DNA of 38,850 nt from Solobacterium sp. (GTDB taxonomy: Bacteria > Bacillota_I > Bacilli_A > Erysipelotrichales > Erysipelotrichaceae): positions 1 through 38,850 of the forward strand of contig JAILGV010000040.1 of the NCBI GenBank assembly GCA_024696355.1, in the 5' to 3' direction. Below are positions 1 through 7,949 of the stretch, piece by piece. The translations under genes were made by a program, and so were the position numbers. The notes below the pieces were generated by a model. The model saw only the letters and a list, made by a program, of their open reading frames with translations. It had not been told where the DNA came from and ran no database searches. How positions within the stretch are numbered: position 1 is the stretch's first letter; every line of letters begins with the position of its first letter.

Positions 1-212
1 ACCGTCACATGAATGCGGGACCCGTACTGCTTCGCAAACGCACAGGCTTCCCTGATATCTTCCATGCTGAAATTGGATGCCCTCGAACGCAGAGAAAATT
101 TCTGTCCGCCGATATATACTGCATCCGCTCCGTATCTGATCGCTGTCCTGGCTCTGGCAAGATCACCTGCCGGTGCCAGCAGCTCCGGTTTACTGTATCG
201 TTTTCTGTCCAT
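1..212 (-). CDS. U32 family peptidase / tRNA hydroxylation protein, partial (N-terminus only)
   Basis: The reverse strand from 212 reads an open frame starting MDRKRYSKPELLAPAGD and continuing through GADAVYIGGQKFSLRSRA to the window edge. The PELLAPAG start and the GADAVYIGG motif are the hallmark N-terminus of U32-family proteins. About 70 residues are present; the rest lies outside the window. A weak Shine-Dalgarno (GACGGGAT) precedes the ATG. The start lies inside the last codons of the upstream gene (23-base overlap), so the two are translationally coupled. Paired U32 genes in Bacillota (yrrN/yrrO, TrhP1/TrhP2 in Bacillus subtilis) act in prephenate-dependent hydroxylation of tRNA U34. 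That role is inferred from family and pairing; the collagenase annotation often given to U32 is less likely. Confidence 0.85.
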   Translation of the reverse strand, partial: MDRKRYSKPELLAPAGDLARARTAIRYGADAVYIGGQKFSLRSRASNFSMEDIREACAFAKQYGSRIHVT

Positions 213-1044
213 AATATCCCGTCGATAAATTCAAATATCCGAATTCACGGCTGTATCTTTCCCCGACCGTTCCGCTGTCCTGGCCGTCAATAACAGCCCG
301 GTATGCCCTGACCGTTTCTTCCGCTGCTTTTTCATCCATGAATACCGTGTCTATATAGAACCGTTCCGCACACTTCATAAAGTCAGGCATAGCTTCAAAG
401 CTTTCCTGCACAAAATCCGTATATATCATCGTTCCCCATTCATTCTGATATACCGGCATCAGTTCCTTCCGCTTGCTTTCCCGGATCATAAGATTTCTGT
501 TTTCATCCGTCCTGAACTCTTTTGAAAAATCCGATGCATAAACATCAAGCAGTTTTCTTCTGGAAACAGACATCAGCAGTCTTCCGTGCACGGTGATTTC
601 CGTATGCGGCACGGATGATGCGATCTTCAGAACTTCTTCTTTTGTCAGAAGCGGTGACACAGATATTCCCCTGATTCCGCAGGCAAGCCACCACTGTGCA
701 TCATTCGTGCTGGTCATCAGTGTGTCCGGACGGTAAATCAGTTTTTCCCTGAGGGTATCCGATGCATAATAAAGCACAGCGGGATCTGCGAAATATATAC
801 TGACCGGATCAATGTCTTCGATCCTTTTCAGCATATTCTTCAGATCTTCCGTTTCCTCTTCAAAGAACAGTCTGTTCATCAGCAGGGAAATCCCCCTGCA
901 GCCGCTGATCTGTTCCGGCGCAAAGGAAGGAAGCGCAGTAAAAGAATATCCTTTCAGAGCAATTACAGGCTCGTCACATCCCAGTGCCTTGTATTTTTCA
1001 ATATCTTCAGTTCTCTGCACACAGGCAGCCAGTATCTTTTCCAT
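190..1044 (-). CDS. U32-family partner protein (YrrN/TrhP1-like, small subunit)
   Basis: This is a 285-residue protein beginning MEKILAACVQRTEDIEKY. It has the layout of the short, divergent U32-like protein encoded just upstream of the main U32 gene: an ALKGYSFTAL segment near the start, a central LIYRPDTLMTS segment, and a GRLLMSVSRRKLLD stretch where U32 proteins carry their conserved core. The frame is open up to 1155, but protein similarity begins at 1044, so I place the start there. No Shine-Dalgarno is visible; a TAAAAT hexamer sits 8 nt upstream of the ATG, so a near-leaderless mRNA is possible. The likely job is the first subunit of a two-part tRNA U34 hydroxylation enzyme. Family assignment is good; function is inferred. 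Confidence 0.65.
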   Translation of the reverse strand: MEKILAACVQRTEDIEKYKALGCDEPVIALKGYSFTALPSFAPEQISGCRGISLLMNRLFFEEETEDLKNMLKRIEDIDPVSIYFADPAVLYYASDTLREKLIYRPDTLMTSTNDAQWWLACGIRGISVSPLLTKEEVLKIASSVPHTEITVHGRLLMSVSRRKLLDVYASDFSKEFRTDENRNLMIRESKRKELMPVYQNEWGTMIYTDFVQESFEAMPDFMKCAERFYIDTVFMDEKAAEETVRAYRAVIDGQDSGTVGERYSREFGYLNLSTGYYGQKTIQ

Positions 1045-1217
1045 GCGTATGCATTTTAACGTATTTGCCATTCTTTGAAAAGGATACATACCCGCATGCC
1101 TGAAAAACAGAGATAACGTTTCCTGTTTCCTGCATCCTGATTCAAAAAAATGCATTTTATCATAATTTATTATTGACTCATCTTCCTGTCACTGCTATCT
1201 TTAGCACATACAAAAAA

Positions 1218-1300
1218 ACAGCTGTATCGCGTTAAGTGCTGTGAGGTAAAGGGATATCTCACGGACGAAAAGAATATCTTGCGGTGGTACAGAATCTCCC
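1218..1300 (+). promoter_or_regulatory. Tetrahydrofolate (THF-I) riboswitch aptamer
   Basis: The leader of folT matches the THF aptamer: GCGTTAAGTG (1229-1238), a hairpin GTGAG (1241-1245) / CTCAC (1258-1262) enclosing GTAAAGGGATAT, then ACGAA and TTGCGGTG (1279-1286). The closing helix CTGTA (1222-1226) pairs with TACAG (1288-1292). GGGA (1251-1254) can form the expected pseudoknot with TCCC (1297-1300). Location directly before a folate transporter supports the call. The ligand is a reduced folate by family knowledge. Confidence 0.88.
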
Positions 1301-1305
1301 CCAAT

Positions 1306-1352
1306 GTGAAAGAAGCCCTTCTTTCTTCACAAATACAGGGTGAGAAAGGAGG
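1306..1352 (+). promoter_or_regulatory. Riboswitch expression platform sequestering the folT Shine-Dalgarno
   Basis: Two mutually exclusive hairpins are visible. GAAAGAA (1308-1314) can pair with TTCTTTC (1319-1325). Alternatively CCTTCTTTC (1317-1325) pairs along its whole length (one G-U) with GAAAGGAGG (1344-1352), which is the folT ribosome binding site; two further base pairs extend the stem. No poly-U run follows, so control looks translational: the second hairpin would hide the ribosome binding site. Which state the ligand favours is inferred (folate bound, site hidden). Confidence 0.7.
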
Positions 1353-1359
1353 ATTTTTT

Positions 1360-1908
1360 ATGTTTACAAAAGAATACTGGATGTCGTCCGTTTCAAAACT
1401 GAAGTCTACAAAATATCTGACAATCATGGCTCTGACGATTGCCCTGCGGTGTGTCATCGGAAACCTGTATATTCCCGTTTCTGAAAATCTGCATCTGTCT
1501 GTCACCTTTCTGATTGTTGCGGTTGAAGCGATTATCGTGGGACCGGTCGCCGGCATGGTCTGCGGAGCCGTCGCAGACATCGTCGGATTTATGCTGGTTC
1601 CTGCCGGCACATTCTTTCCCGGCTATACCCTGACCGCCATGGCAGGAGACCTGACTTATGCACTCTTCCTGTACAGGCAGAAAATCACACTGCCCAGGAT
1701 TATCGGCGCAAAGCTTGTCACGAACTATATTGTCAATGTACTGATGGGATCGTTATGGTCTTCCATCCTCTATTCCAAGGGATATTATTACTACTTCACC
1801 AAGTCCCTGGTCAAAAACACATTGTATCTGCCCTTTCAGATCGTCATGCTGGTTGTTGTTCTGAAAGCCGTTATGCCCATCCTCAGAAAAAGACGTCTGG
1901 TTGAATAA
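1360..1908 (+). CDS. folT: FolT, substrate-binding (S) component of an ECF folate transporter
   Basis: This is a 182-residue membrane protein starting MFTKEYWMSSV, with the start fixed by AAAGGAGG at 1345-1352. About six hydrophobic segments are seen. The ADIVGFMLVPAGTFFPGYTL region matches the folate-family S component signature (PxGxFFPG(Y/F)TL). It binds folates in the membrane and works with the shared ECF energising module (EcfA, EcfA', EcfT), which is not in this window. An upstream in-frame extension from 1279 is rejected because it runs through the riboswitch. Regulation by the THF riboswitch fits a folate salvage role. The gene is monocistronic, ending in a terminator that overlaps its stop codon. 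Confidence 0.9.
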   Translation: MFTKEYWMSSVSKLKSTKYLTIMALTIALRCVIGNLYIPVSENLHLSVTFLIVAVEAIIVGPVAGMVCGAVADIVGFMLVPAGTFFPGYTLTAMAGDLTYALFLYRQKITLPRIIGAKLVTNYIVNVLMGSLWSSILYSKGYYYYFTKSLVKNTLYLPFQIVMLVVVLKAVMPILRKRRLVE

Positions 1909-1920
1909 CCGGACGTTTTC
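1893..1920 (+). terminator. Rho-independent terminator of folT
   Basis: ACGTCTGGTT (1893-1902), loop GAAT, AACCGGACGT (1907-1916), then a T-rich tract. The hairpin overlaps the folT stop codon at 1906-1908. Confidence 0.8.
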
Positions 1921-1953
1921 TTTCACGATAAAGCAGATCATAAGAATTTTTTG

Positions 1954-1981
1954 TTGTGCTTTTGAAAAGTTATGGTATTAT
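1954..1981 (+). promoter_or_regulatory. Promoter of tRNA-Ser
   Basis: TTGTGC (1954-1959), 16-bp spacer, TATTAT (1976-1981), about 21 bp before the mature tRNA 5' end. Confidence 0.55.
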
Positions 1982-2002
1982 AGATAAGCACTAATAAGCA
2001 CT

Positions 2003-2093
2003 GCAGGAATACCCAAGCGGTTGAAGGGGCAGGCTTGGAAAGCTTGTAGACCTGTAACAGGGTGCCAGGGTTCAAATCCCTGTTCCTGCGCCA
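2003..2093 (+). tRNA. tRNA-Ser (anticodon GGA)
   Basis: The acceptor strands GCAGGAA (2003-2009) and TTCCTGC (2083-2089) pair fully, followed by discriminator G (2090) and encoded CCA (2091-2093). The anticodon loop TTGGAAA puts GGA at 2037-2039. A long variable arm and a T arm CAGGG-TTCAAAT-CCCTG complete a class II (serine) tRNA. Confidence 0.95.
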
Positions 2094-2103
2094 TTTAAAG
2101 AAT

Positions 2104-2126
2104 CCGCATGTATGTGCGGTTTTTTT
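2104..2126 (+). terminator. Terminator after tRNA-Ser
   Basis: CCGCA (2104-2108), six-base loop, TGCGG (2115-2119), followed by seven T residues. Confidence 0.8.
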
Positions 2127-2222
2127 ATGCCCGGAACACATGTGCCGGGAACAGATTGCCGTATGAAACGCTGTCTGTTGGGCATATAATAAAAACAGAA
2201 AAAATACAGACGGAGAAAACAC

Positions 2223-2519
2223 ATGAAACTTTCAAAGCACATTGCCGGACCGCTTCTGACAGCATCCCTCATATCATCACTGCTCTTTACAGCAGTACAG
2301 ACAGTCAGTGCGGAAACAAACAATGCAGAATATGCAGTATCCGCACCGTATACTGCAGAACGGTATGAGATCAGAGGAAACAGTACGGTTTCCTTTGCGG
2401 AAGAGGTGCCTGCGGAAACCGAAACAAAGGATGAGAATGTTTTTATGAATTTTGTCCTTCCCCTGATTGTGATGTTTGCCATATCCGGTCTCGGTGCGTG
2501 GAAGCTCTCCAGAAAATAA
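2223..2519 (+). CDS. Small secreted protein with C-terminal membrane anchor, unknown function
   Basis: This 98-residue protein has a classical signal peptide (positively charged start, hydrophobic core at residues 9-25, VSA cleavage motif near 30). A short polar region rich in Glu/Thr follows, and then a C-terminal hydrophobic helix (about residues 74-94) ending WKLSRK. There is no LPxTG. A Shine-Dalgarno (CGGAG) lies about 7-11 nt before the ATG. The architecture predicts a type I membrane protein displaying about 45 residues outside the cell. I do not recognise a family. It sits alone between the tRNA-Ser terminator and its own terminator. Confidence 0.7.
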   Translation: MKLSKHIAGPLLTASLISSLLFTAVQTVSAETNNAEYAVSAPYTAERYEIRGNSTVSFAEEVPAETETKDENVFMNFVLPLIVMFAISGLGAWKLSRK

Positions 2520-2531
2520 TATCAGTTCACG

Positions 2532-2560
2532 AAAGCCGGCAGTCAGGCCGGCTTTGATTT
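2532..2560 (+). terminator. Terminator after the small secreted protein
   Basis: AAAGCCGG (2532-2539) pairs with CCGGCTTT (2548-2555), followed by a T-rich tract. Confidence 0.7.
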
Positions 2561-2623
2561 TCCGTTTCATCCGCATCAATGCATTATATTGATTTCTTTA
2601 TGAAATGTTTTCCGTTTCATAAA
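2558..2623. repeat. Direct and inverted repeats upstream of the MATE gene
   Basis: TTTTCCGTTTCAT occurs twice exactly (2558-2570 and 2608-2620), 50 bp apart. The second copy is also part of a perfect 9-bp inverted repeat TTTATGAAA (2597-2605) / TTTCATAAA (2615-2623) with a 9-bp spacer. The placement upstream of a drug-efflux type gene suggests a regulator binding site. No T run follows, so it is not a terminator. Confidence 0.45.
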
Positions 2624-2724
2624 ATATTGATCATATCCGAAGTTTTTGACATTTGTTGTGTATCATCCCACTAATACGGCATTTGCAACATTATAATAAT
2701 TAAAACAGTACCTGCGGAGAACAT

Positions 2725-4107
2725 ATGCCAGTAAGTAAAGAAGAACATTATGCGCGGATGACCGGAACCCCCGTCACATCACTGATTCTGCGTCTGGGCA
2801 TCCCGACAATTATTTCCATGCTTGTAACAAACATCTACAACATGGCAGATACATATTTTGTCGGAACAATCGGGACCAGCGCCTCCGGGGCAACCGGTGT
2901 CGTTTTCGGTCTGTCCGCCCTTCTGCAGGCTTTCGGCTTTATGTTCGGCCACGGTGCAGGCTCCAGCATCGCCAGAAAACTCGGTGTCCTTGATGTAGAC
3001 AGCGCTTCCGAATATGCCTCCACGAGCTTTTTTGCGGCTATGGGCACAGGCATCCTGATCCTCGTTTCGGGAATGCTTATGATGAATCCCATGCTCAGGC
3101 TGCTCGGTTCGACAGAGACCATCCTCCCCTATGCAAGAGACTACGCATTCTGGATCCTGCTGGCAGGGCCTGCGATGACGACTTCCTGTGTTATGAACAA
3201 TATTCTCCGCTATGAAAGCAAAGCCTTCTTTGCCATGATCGGCCTGACTTCCGGCGGAATTCTCAATATCTTTCTGGATTATCTGATGGTATCCGTTCTG
3301 CACATGGGGATCGGAGGTGCAGGACTGGCAACGTGCATATCCCAGTATATCGGAGCAGTCATCCTGCTGATGCCGTACCTGAACAGGAAAACACAGTCAC
3401 AGATTGCACCGAGATACGTTACGCATGATTTCAACGTACTGAAAAACATCGCTGCGGTTGGCAGCCCCTCCCTTGCCCGTCAGGGTCTTAATTCCCTGTC
3501 GACAATTGTCATCAATGCCACAGCCGGTCCCTACGGCGATGCCGCCGTGGCTGCCATGTCAATCGTAAACAAAATCACCAACTTCCTGTTCTGCGTGGCT
3601 ATAGGCATCGGACAGGGTTTCCAGCCAGTCAGTTCCTTCAATTTCGGCGCAGAGATTTACAGCCGCGTGAGAGAGGGATTCCGGGTGGCATTCCGGATCG
3701 GCCTGATCCTCATGCTTGTGCTCGGAACAGTCAGCTTCCTGTATGCCGGACCCTTTGTAGCTTTCTTCCGTGATGACCCGCAGGTTATTGAAATCGGAAC
3801 GGCTGCACTTCGCTGGCAGGCGGCGTCAATGTTCCTGATGCCTGTCACACTTTACGGAAACATGCTCTTCCAGTCCATCGGACAGTCTGCGACAGCGCTT
3901 CTTCTGGCTTCTTTCAGAAGCGGCCTTATCCTGATCCCCGTTCTCATCATCAGCAATCTCCTGTTCGGGCTGACAGGTCTGGAAGCTTCCAGAGCAGTCG
4001 CCGATGTTATTTCATCCCTGCTTACAATTCCGTTCCTTCACAGCTTTTTCAAAAATCTGCCTGAGGACCACACACAGTATCCCTCACGCAGAAAACATCG
4101 ATCATAA
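2725..4107 (+). CDS. MATE family efflux transporter
   Basis: This 460-residue protein has about 12 hydrophobic segments and begins with the usual MATE N-terminus (LILRLGIPTIISML, then NIYNMADTYFVG). The two half-repeats show the pattern of DinF/NorM-like and MepA-like exporters, which use Na+ or H+ gradients to expel cationic drugs. The start is supported by GCGGAG about 7 nt upstream. A TATAAT (2692-2697) lies close upstream without a convincing -35. Substrate cannot be told from sequence. Its terminator is shared with the convergent chromate-type transporter pair. Confidence 0.9.
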   Translation: MPVSKEEHYARMTGTPVTSLILRLGIPTIISMLVTNIYNMADTYFVGTIGTSASGATGVVFGLSALLQAFGFMFGHGAGSSIARKLGVLDVDSASEYASTSFFAAMGTGILILVSGMLMMNPMLRLLGSTETILPYARDYAFWILLAGPAMTTSCVMNNILRYESKAFFAMIGLTSGGILNIFLDYLMVSVLHMGIGGAGLATCISQYIGAVILLMPYLNRKTQSQIAPRYVTHDFNVLKNIAAVGSPSLARQGLNSLSTIVINATAGPYGDAAVAAMSIVNKITNFLFCVAIGIGQGFQPVSSFNFGAEIYSRVREGFRVAFRIGLILMLVLGTVSFLYAGPFVAFFRDDPQVIEIGTAALRWQAASMFLMPVTLYGNMLFQSIGQSATALLLASFRSGLILIPVLIISNLLFGLTGLEASRAVADVISSLLTIPFLHSFFKNLPEDHTQYPSRRKHRS

Positions 4108-4111
4108 AGCA

Positions 4112-4143
4112 AAATACAGATTCCTGAGGAATCTGTATTTTTA
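4112..4143. terminator. Bidirectional terminator between MATE and chromate-type genes
   Basis: AAATACAGATTCC (4112-4124) and GGAATCTGTATTT (4128-4140) form a 13-bp perfect stem with T or A tracts on either side, serving the MATE gene on + and the transporter pair on -. Confidence 0.8.
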
Positions 4144-4713
4144 TACTGCCATACCGAGAACGGCATAAATCAGGGCGCCGGTCACCCCGCTGAGCAGTAT
4201 TGCCTGTACTGCTCCGATTTTTTTATTCTGAAGCAGAACAATCATCACAAGACTGATCAGCACTGCCGCTGCGTTTGCATTGCCGAATGATATGTTATCC
4301 TGACCGCCGAACCAGGCATTTGCCGTAATTTTCACTGCCGAAGCCATAACCATAGCCGCAACAGCCGGACGCAGTCCCTTCAGAACGCCCTGGATTCCCT
4401 TCAGCGAACGGTATCTGTAATAGAACCAGCTGAGGGCAATTACAATTACGAATGCCGGAAGAACATACGCCATCGTAGCAACGACCGTTCCGGGTACGCC
4501 TGCCACCCGCACACCGACAAACGATGCAATATTAATTCCCAGAGGACCGGGCGTCATTTCCGAAATCGAGATGATATCCGTAAACTCCGCATTGGTCAGC
4601 CACATCCGCTGTTCAACGACACGGCTTCTGATCAGTTCCATCGAGCCCATCCCTCCCCCGAAGCTGAACGCCCCGAGCAGAAGGAAAGTCACCAGAAGAT
4701 CCCAAAGAATCAT
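4141..4713 (-). CDS. Chromate transporter family (CHR) half-size protein, second gene of pair
   Basis: This 190-residue membrane protein carries the CHR signature near its start (GAFSFGGGMGSMELI), then WLTNAEFTD and EMTPGPLGINIASFVG. Full-length ChrA proteins contain two such halves; short CHR proteins such as this are encoded as adjacent pairs that together form the transporter. The ATG overlaps the stop of the upstream half by 4 bp, indicating coupling. Substrate may be chromate/sulfate-like anions, but in gut-type anaerobes this is uncertain. Confidence 0.85.
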   Translation of the reverse strand: MILWDLLVTFLLLGAFSFGGGMGSMELIRSRVVEQRMWLTNAEFTDIISISEMTPGPLGINIASFVGVRVAGVPGTVVATMAYVLPAFVIVIALSWFYYRYRSLKGIQGVLKGLRPAVAAMVMASAVKITANAWFGGQDNISFGNANAAAVLISLVMIVLLQNKKIGAVQAILLSGVTGALIYAVLGMAV

Positions 4714-5291
4714 GCGCTTCCCTCCTCTTTTTTCATTTCAGCGAATGTCATGATGCCGCCGGCACAGCCGCATGCCAGAATAATCAGGATAATATCCACT
4801 CCCATGAAGACAGCCGCATACACGGCAGCCGCAAGCATGATCACCGAAAAGACCCTGCGGTCTTTCAGAACATTGCGGCACATCATGATTGTCGTATGAA
4901 TCAGCACTGCCGCAACACCCGCCTGCATTCCCTTCAGAAGGAGTGCAATCACATAATTGTCGCGGAACTGCCTGTAGAACATTGAAATCACCGACAGAAT
5001 GATCATCGGCGGAAGCACCGTGCCTATCAGGGTGATGAAAGCACCTGCTGCTCCGGCTGTACGGTATCCGATGATTATGGCGGAATTGACAGCCATAACA
5101 CCCGGACACGACTGGGCAATGGCAATCAGGTCCATCATTTCGTCCTGACTGATCCATTTCAGTTCCTCCACGAACTTTTTCTGCAGAAGAGACATAATCA
5201 CCATGCCGCCGCCGAACGTGCATGCGCTGATCATAAAGCATGTTGTAAACAGTTTTCTGTATATATGCGGTTCCCTGATCTGTTTTTCCAT
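4710..5291 (-). CDS. Chromate transporter family (CHR) half-size protein, first gene of pair
   Basis: This protein of about 193 residues has the same CHR signature as its neighbour: CTFGGGMVIMSLLQKKFVEE, WISQDEMMDLIAIAQSCPGVMAVNSA, then several hydrophobic segments. I choose the start at 5291 (MEKQIREPH), which has a weak GGGAA upstream; an in-frame ATG at 5309 is possible and has no Shine-Dalgarno. The pair is expected to assemble as a heterodimer in the membrane. The two halves are homologous to each other, in keeping with duplication of an ancestral six-helix unit. Confidence 0.85.
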   Translation of the reverse strand: MEKQIREPHIYRKLFTTCFMISACTFGGGMVIMSLLQKKFVEELKWISQDEMMDLIAIAQSCPGVMAVNSAIIIGYRTAGAAGAFITLIGTVLPPMIILSVISMFYRQFRDNYVIALLLKGMQAGVAAVLIHTTIMMCRNVLKDRRVFSVIMLAAAVYAAVFMGVDIILIILACGCAGGIMTFAEMKKEEGSA

Positions 5292-5458
5292 ATATGTTCC
5301 CGAATCCATTTATATCACGATTGCCGCACTGATTGTACAGAATTGCCTGAAATCCCCCATGCCTTAAAGCAGGAAATTCCTGTATCTGCCGCCGGTGTGC
5401 GCCTGAAAGAGTTTCCCGATATGACGTAAATCTTCATCTGATCACAGATCATCCTGAT

Positions 5459-5486
5459 AAAAAAGGACAGCAGTTTACTACTGTCC
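5459..5486 (-). terminator. Terminator of the metY-metA operon
   Basis: On the minus strand GGACAGTAG-TAAA-CTGCTGTCC (one G-U) is followed by six T residues (plus-strand A run 5459-5464). Confidence 0.8.
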
Positions 5487-5492
5487 AGATAC

Positions 5493-6449
5493 TCAGAGCG
5501 GTGTGTCCGGCAGATCTTCCGTACGCAGACCCTTTTCAATATCTTTCGGATCATACGGAACTGTCTGATAGACACAATAGTTCAGCCAGTTGGAGTAAAG
5601 CAGATGCGCACAGCTGCGCCATGTGACGGGCGGTTCTCTGGAAGGATCATCATCCGGGAAATAGTTTTCCGGCACATGAATCTCCGCGCCTGCCTTTACA
5701 TCTCTTTCATATTCCTTTTTCAGGGTATCCCTGTCATATTCGGCATGTCCCATCAGATACACCTGACGGTAATTCTCTGTCTTGATGGCATAGATTCCGG
5801 CCTCTTCCGATGCCGCAAGAATCTTCAGTTCCGGCACTTTTTCAACATCCTCGCGCAGAATGGTGGTGTGTCTTGAATGGGGAACCAGGAAACTGTCGTC
5901 AAATCCCCGGAAAAGGACGAAGTACGGAGCTTCCAGTTTGTGAGGGAATACGCCGAACAGTTTTTCCTTCAGAGGAACCTTCGGAACGCCGTAATGATAA
6001 TACAGGCCGGCCTGTGCACCCCAGCAGATATACAGGGTGGAATGAACATGCTTTTTCGACCATTCCATAATCTCGCACAGCTCATCCCAGTAATCAACTT
6101 CCTCAAAATCAAGCTTTTCAACAGGCGCACCGGTAATAATCAGGCCGTCAAAGGAACGGTCCTTCACATCCGCAAACGTCTTGTAGAAATTTATCATATG
6201 CTCCTGCGAAGTATTCTTTGATTCATGTGATGCAGGCGCAATCAGCTCCAGCTGAATCTGAAGCGGCGTATTTCCGAGAACTCTTGCAAGCTGTGTTTCC
6301 GTATCGATCTTGGTCGGCATCAGATTCAGCAGAAGGATATTCAGCGGACGGATCGCCTGCGTAACGGCACGCGTTTCCGTCATGACAAAAATATTCTCTT
6401 TTCTCAGTGTATCCGTTGCCGGCAGTTCATTCGGGATTTTAATCGGCAT
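5493..6449 (-). CDS. metA: Homoserine O-acetyltransferase (MetA type)
   Basis: This is a 318-residue protein of the MetA family (class I glutamine amidotransferase-like fold). Catalytic residues are visible: nucleophile Cys142 in [10 protein letters not shown], His235 and Glu237 in GHAEYD. Residue 111 is Glu (in ITGAPVEKL); in the Bacillus cereus enzyme Glu111 directs use of acetyl-CoA, whereas Gly111 in E. coli MetA goes with succinyl-CoA, so acetylation of homoserine is predicted. The start at 6449 is fixed by AAGGAGG; the longer frame to 6506 overlaps metY and is rejected. It lies 25 bp after metY in the same operon and supplies its substrate O-acetylhomoserine. Confidence 0.93.
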   Translation of the reverse strand: MPIKIPNELPATDTLRKENIFVMTETRAVTQAIRPLNILLLNLMPTKIDTETQLARVLGNTPLQIQLELIAPASHESKNTSQEHMINFYKTFADVKDRSFDGLIITGAPVEKLDFEEVDYWDELCEIMEWSKKHVHSTLYICWGAQAGLYYHYGVPKVPLKEKLFGVFPHKLEAPYFVLFRGFDDSFLVPHSRHTTILREDVEKVPELKILAASEEAGIYAIKTENYRQVYLMGHAEYDRDTLKKEYERDVKAGAEIHVPENYFPDDDPSREPPVTWRSCAHLLYSNWLNYCVYQTVPYDPKDIEKGLRTEDLPDTPL

Positions 6450-6474
6450 ATACAGTTGCCTCCTTCGGTCGTGT

Positions 6475-7749
6475 TCAGTCTTCCAGTGCCTGTCTGAGAT
6501 CCTCAATCAGATCTTCTTTGTCTTCCAGCCCGCATGACATGCGCACCATGCCGGCCGGAACACCTGCAGCTTTCAGCTGCTCATCATTCATCTGTCTGTG
6601 CGTGGACGTTGCCGGATTCAGAACGCAGGTTCTTGCATCGGCTACATGTGTTTCGATTGCACAGAGCTTCAGCTTCTTCATGAATGCCTCCGCTGCTTTT
6701 CTGCCTCCCCTGATTTCAAAGGATACAACTCCGCAGCCTCCTTCAGGCATATACTTCATGGCTGTCTCATAATATTTATTTGACGGAAGATGAGGGTAAT
6801 TCACATATTCCACTTTCGGATGGCTTTCCAGGAATTCCGCAACCGCTTTTCCGTTTTCAACATGTCTGGGCATGCGGACATGCAGTGATTCCAGACCCAG
6901 ATTCAGATAGAACGCATTCTGCGGTGACTGTATGGAACCGAAGTCACGCATCAGCTGCGCTGTTGCCTTGGTAATAAAGGCCCCTTCCTTTCCGAACTTT
7001 TCGGCATAGGTGATTCCGTGATAGGAATCATCCGGCGTGCACAGTCCGGGGAATTTGTCTGCGTGGGCCATCCAGTCAAATTTGCCGCTGTCCACGATTG
7101 CACCGCCTACTGCAGTGCCGTGTCCGTCCATGTATTTCGTCGTACTGTGAGTTACGATGTCAGCGCCCCATTCGATCGGACGGCAGTTGACGGGAGTCGG
7201 GAATGTATTGTCAACAATCAGAGGCACACCGTGTCTGTGGGCAGCCTCTGCGAATCTTTCAATATCAAAGACAGTCAGTGCAGGATTGGCGATGGTTTCC
7301 CCGAACACACATTTCGTATTCTCACGGAATGCAGCCTCGAGTTCTTCATCACTGCAGTCGGGTGATACAAACGTCGCTTCAATGCCCATCTTTGCCATGG
7401 TTACGGAAATCAGATTGAACGTTCCTCCGTAAATCGAAGAGGAGGAAACAATATGATCACCGCAGCTGCATATATTGAATAATGCAAAGAAATTCGCAGC
7501 CTGTCCGGAACTCGTCAGCATTCCTGCCGTTCCCCCTTCAAGTGCGGCGATCTTGGCTGCCACATGGTCATTGGTGGGATTCTGCAGTCTTGTATAGAAA
7601 TAACCGCTTGCCTCAAGATCAAACAGTTTTCCCATATCTTCGCTGGTATCATACTTGAAGGTTGTTGATTGAATGATCGGGATCTGCCTGGGTTCTCCGT
7701 TTCCCGGAGTATATCCGGCCTGGACACACTTTGTGTTAATCTTTGTCAT
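6475..7749 (-). CDS. metY: O-acetylhomoserine aminocarboxypropyltransferase (sulfhydrylase)
   Basis: This 425-residue PLP enzyme of the Cys/Met metabolism family converts O-acetylhomoserine plus sulfide to homocysteine. Visible motifs are [17 protein letters not shown] at the start, [19 protein letters not shown], and [16 protein letters not shown] with the PLP lysine. The inserted region and length fit MetY rather than cystathionine synthases. The start at 7749 is chosen because family similarity begins there; GGGGGCG upstream is a poor Shine-Dalgarno. With metA it forms the direct sulfhydrylation route to homocysteine. I see no SAM riboswitch or T-box in the 200-bp divergent region upstream. 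Confidence 0.93.
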   Translation of the reverse strand: MTKINTKCVQAGYTPGNGEPRQIPIIQSTTFKYDTSEDMGKLFDLEASGYFYTRLQNPTNDHVAAKIAALEGGTAGMLTSSGQAANFFALFNICSCGDHIVSSSSIYGGTFNLISVTMAKMGIEATFVSPDCSDEELEAAFRENTKCVFGETIANPALTVFDIERFAEAAHRHGVPLIVDNTFPTPVNCRPIEWGADIVTHSTTKYMDGHGTAVGGAIVDSGKFDWMAHADKFPGLCTPDDSYHGITYAEKFGKEGAFITKATAQLMRDFGSIQSPQNAFYLNLGLESLHVRMPRHVENGKAVAEFLESHPKVEYVNYPHLPSNKYYETAMKYMPEGGCGVVSFEIRGGRKAAEAFMKKLKLCAIETHVADARTCVLNPATSTHRQMNDEQLKAAGVPAGMVRMSCGLEDKEDLIEDLRQALED

Positions 7750-7801
7750 ATTCGCCCCCATTGATATTGAAACTATTTTATACCATGATATGACTGTTTT
7801 C

Positions 7802-7815
7802 ATTCAAAAATGAAT
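7802..7815. repeat. Small inverted repeat in the metY / 7950-gene divergent region
   Basis: ATTCA (7802-7806), AAAA, TGAAT (7811-7815). Placed between the two divergent genes, it could be an operator, but it is short and AT-rich. Confidence 0.25.
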
Positions 7816-7842
7816 CTTCTGTCAGTTTTTTCAGGTTGCTGT

Positions 7843-7848
7843 TATAAT
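7843..7848 (+). promoter_or_regulatory. Probable promoter -10 for the 7950 gene
   Basis: A perfect TATAAT with only a weak -35 (CTGTCA, 7819-7824). Transcription would start near 7855, giving a leader of about 95 nt with two hairpins. Confidence 0.45.
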
Positions 7849-7868
7849 CATTTTGTTTTGAGATAAAT

Positions 7869-7938
7869 GGCCTGCACTGCACACGCAGTGAAAACAGAGG
7901 CCGGAAAGGAAAACATCAGACTGCATGCAGATCTGATG
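7869..7938 (+). promoter_or_regulatory. Structured 5' leader with hairpin between SD-like site and start
   Basis: Hairpin 1: GGCC (7869-7872) with GGCC (7899-7902), enclosing CACTGC-ACAC-GCAGTG (7875-7890). An SD-like GGAAAGGA follows at 7903-7910. Hairpin 2: CATCAGA (7914-7920) with TCTGATG (7932-7938), enclosing CTGC-AT-GCAG. The ATG is at 7950, so hairpin 2 would have to fold to bring the SD near the start. No known riboswitch class recognised. Confidence 0.5.
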
Positions 7939-7949
7939 ATATGTGAACT

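Noticed and set aside
1170-1610. 146-codon minus-strand frame
   Set aside because: Antisense to the THF riboswitch and folT, both strongly supported.
7750-7949. SAM riboswitch or T-box upstream of metY
   Set aside because: I read both strands for S-box and T-box core sequences and found none; the hairpins here are oriented with the opposite gene.
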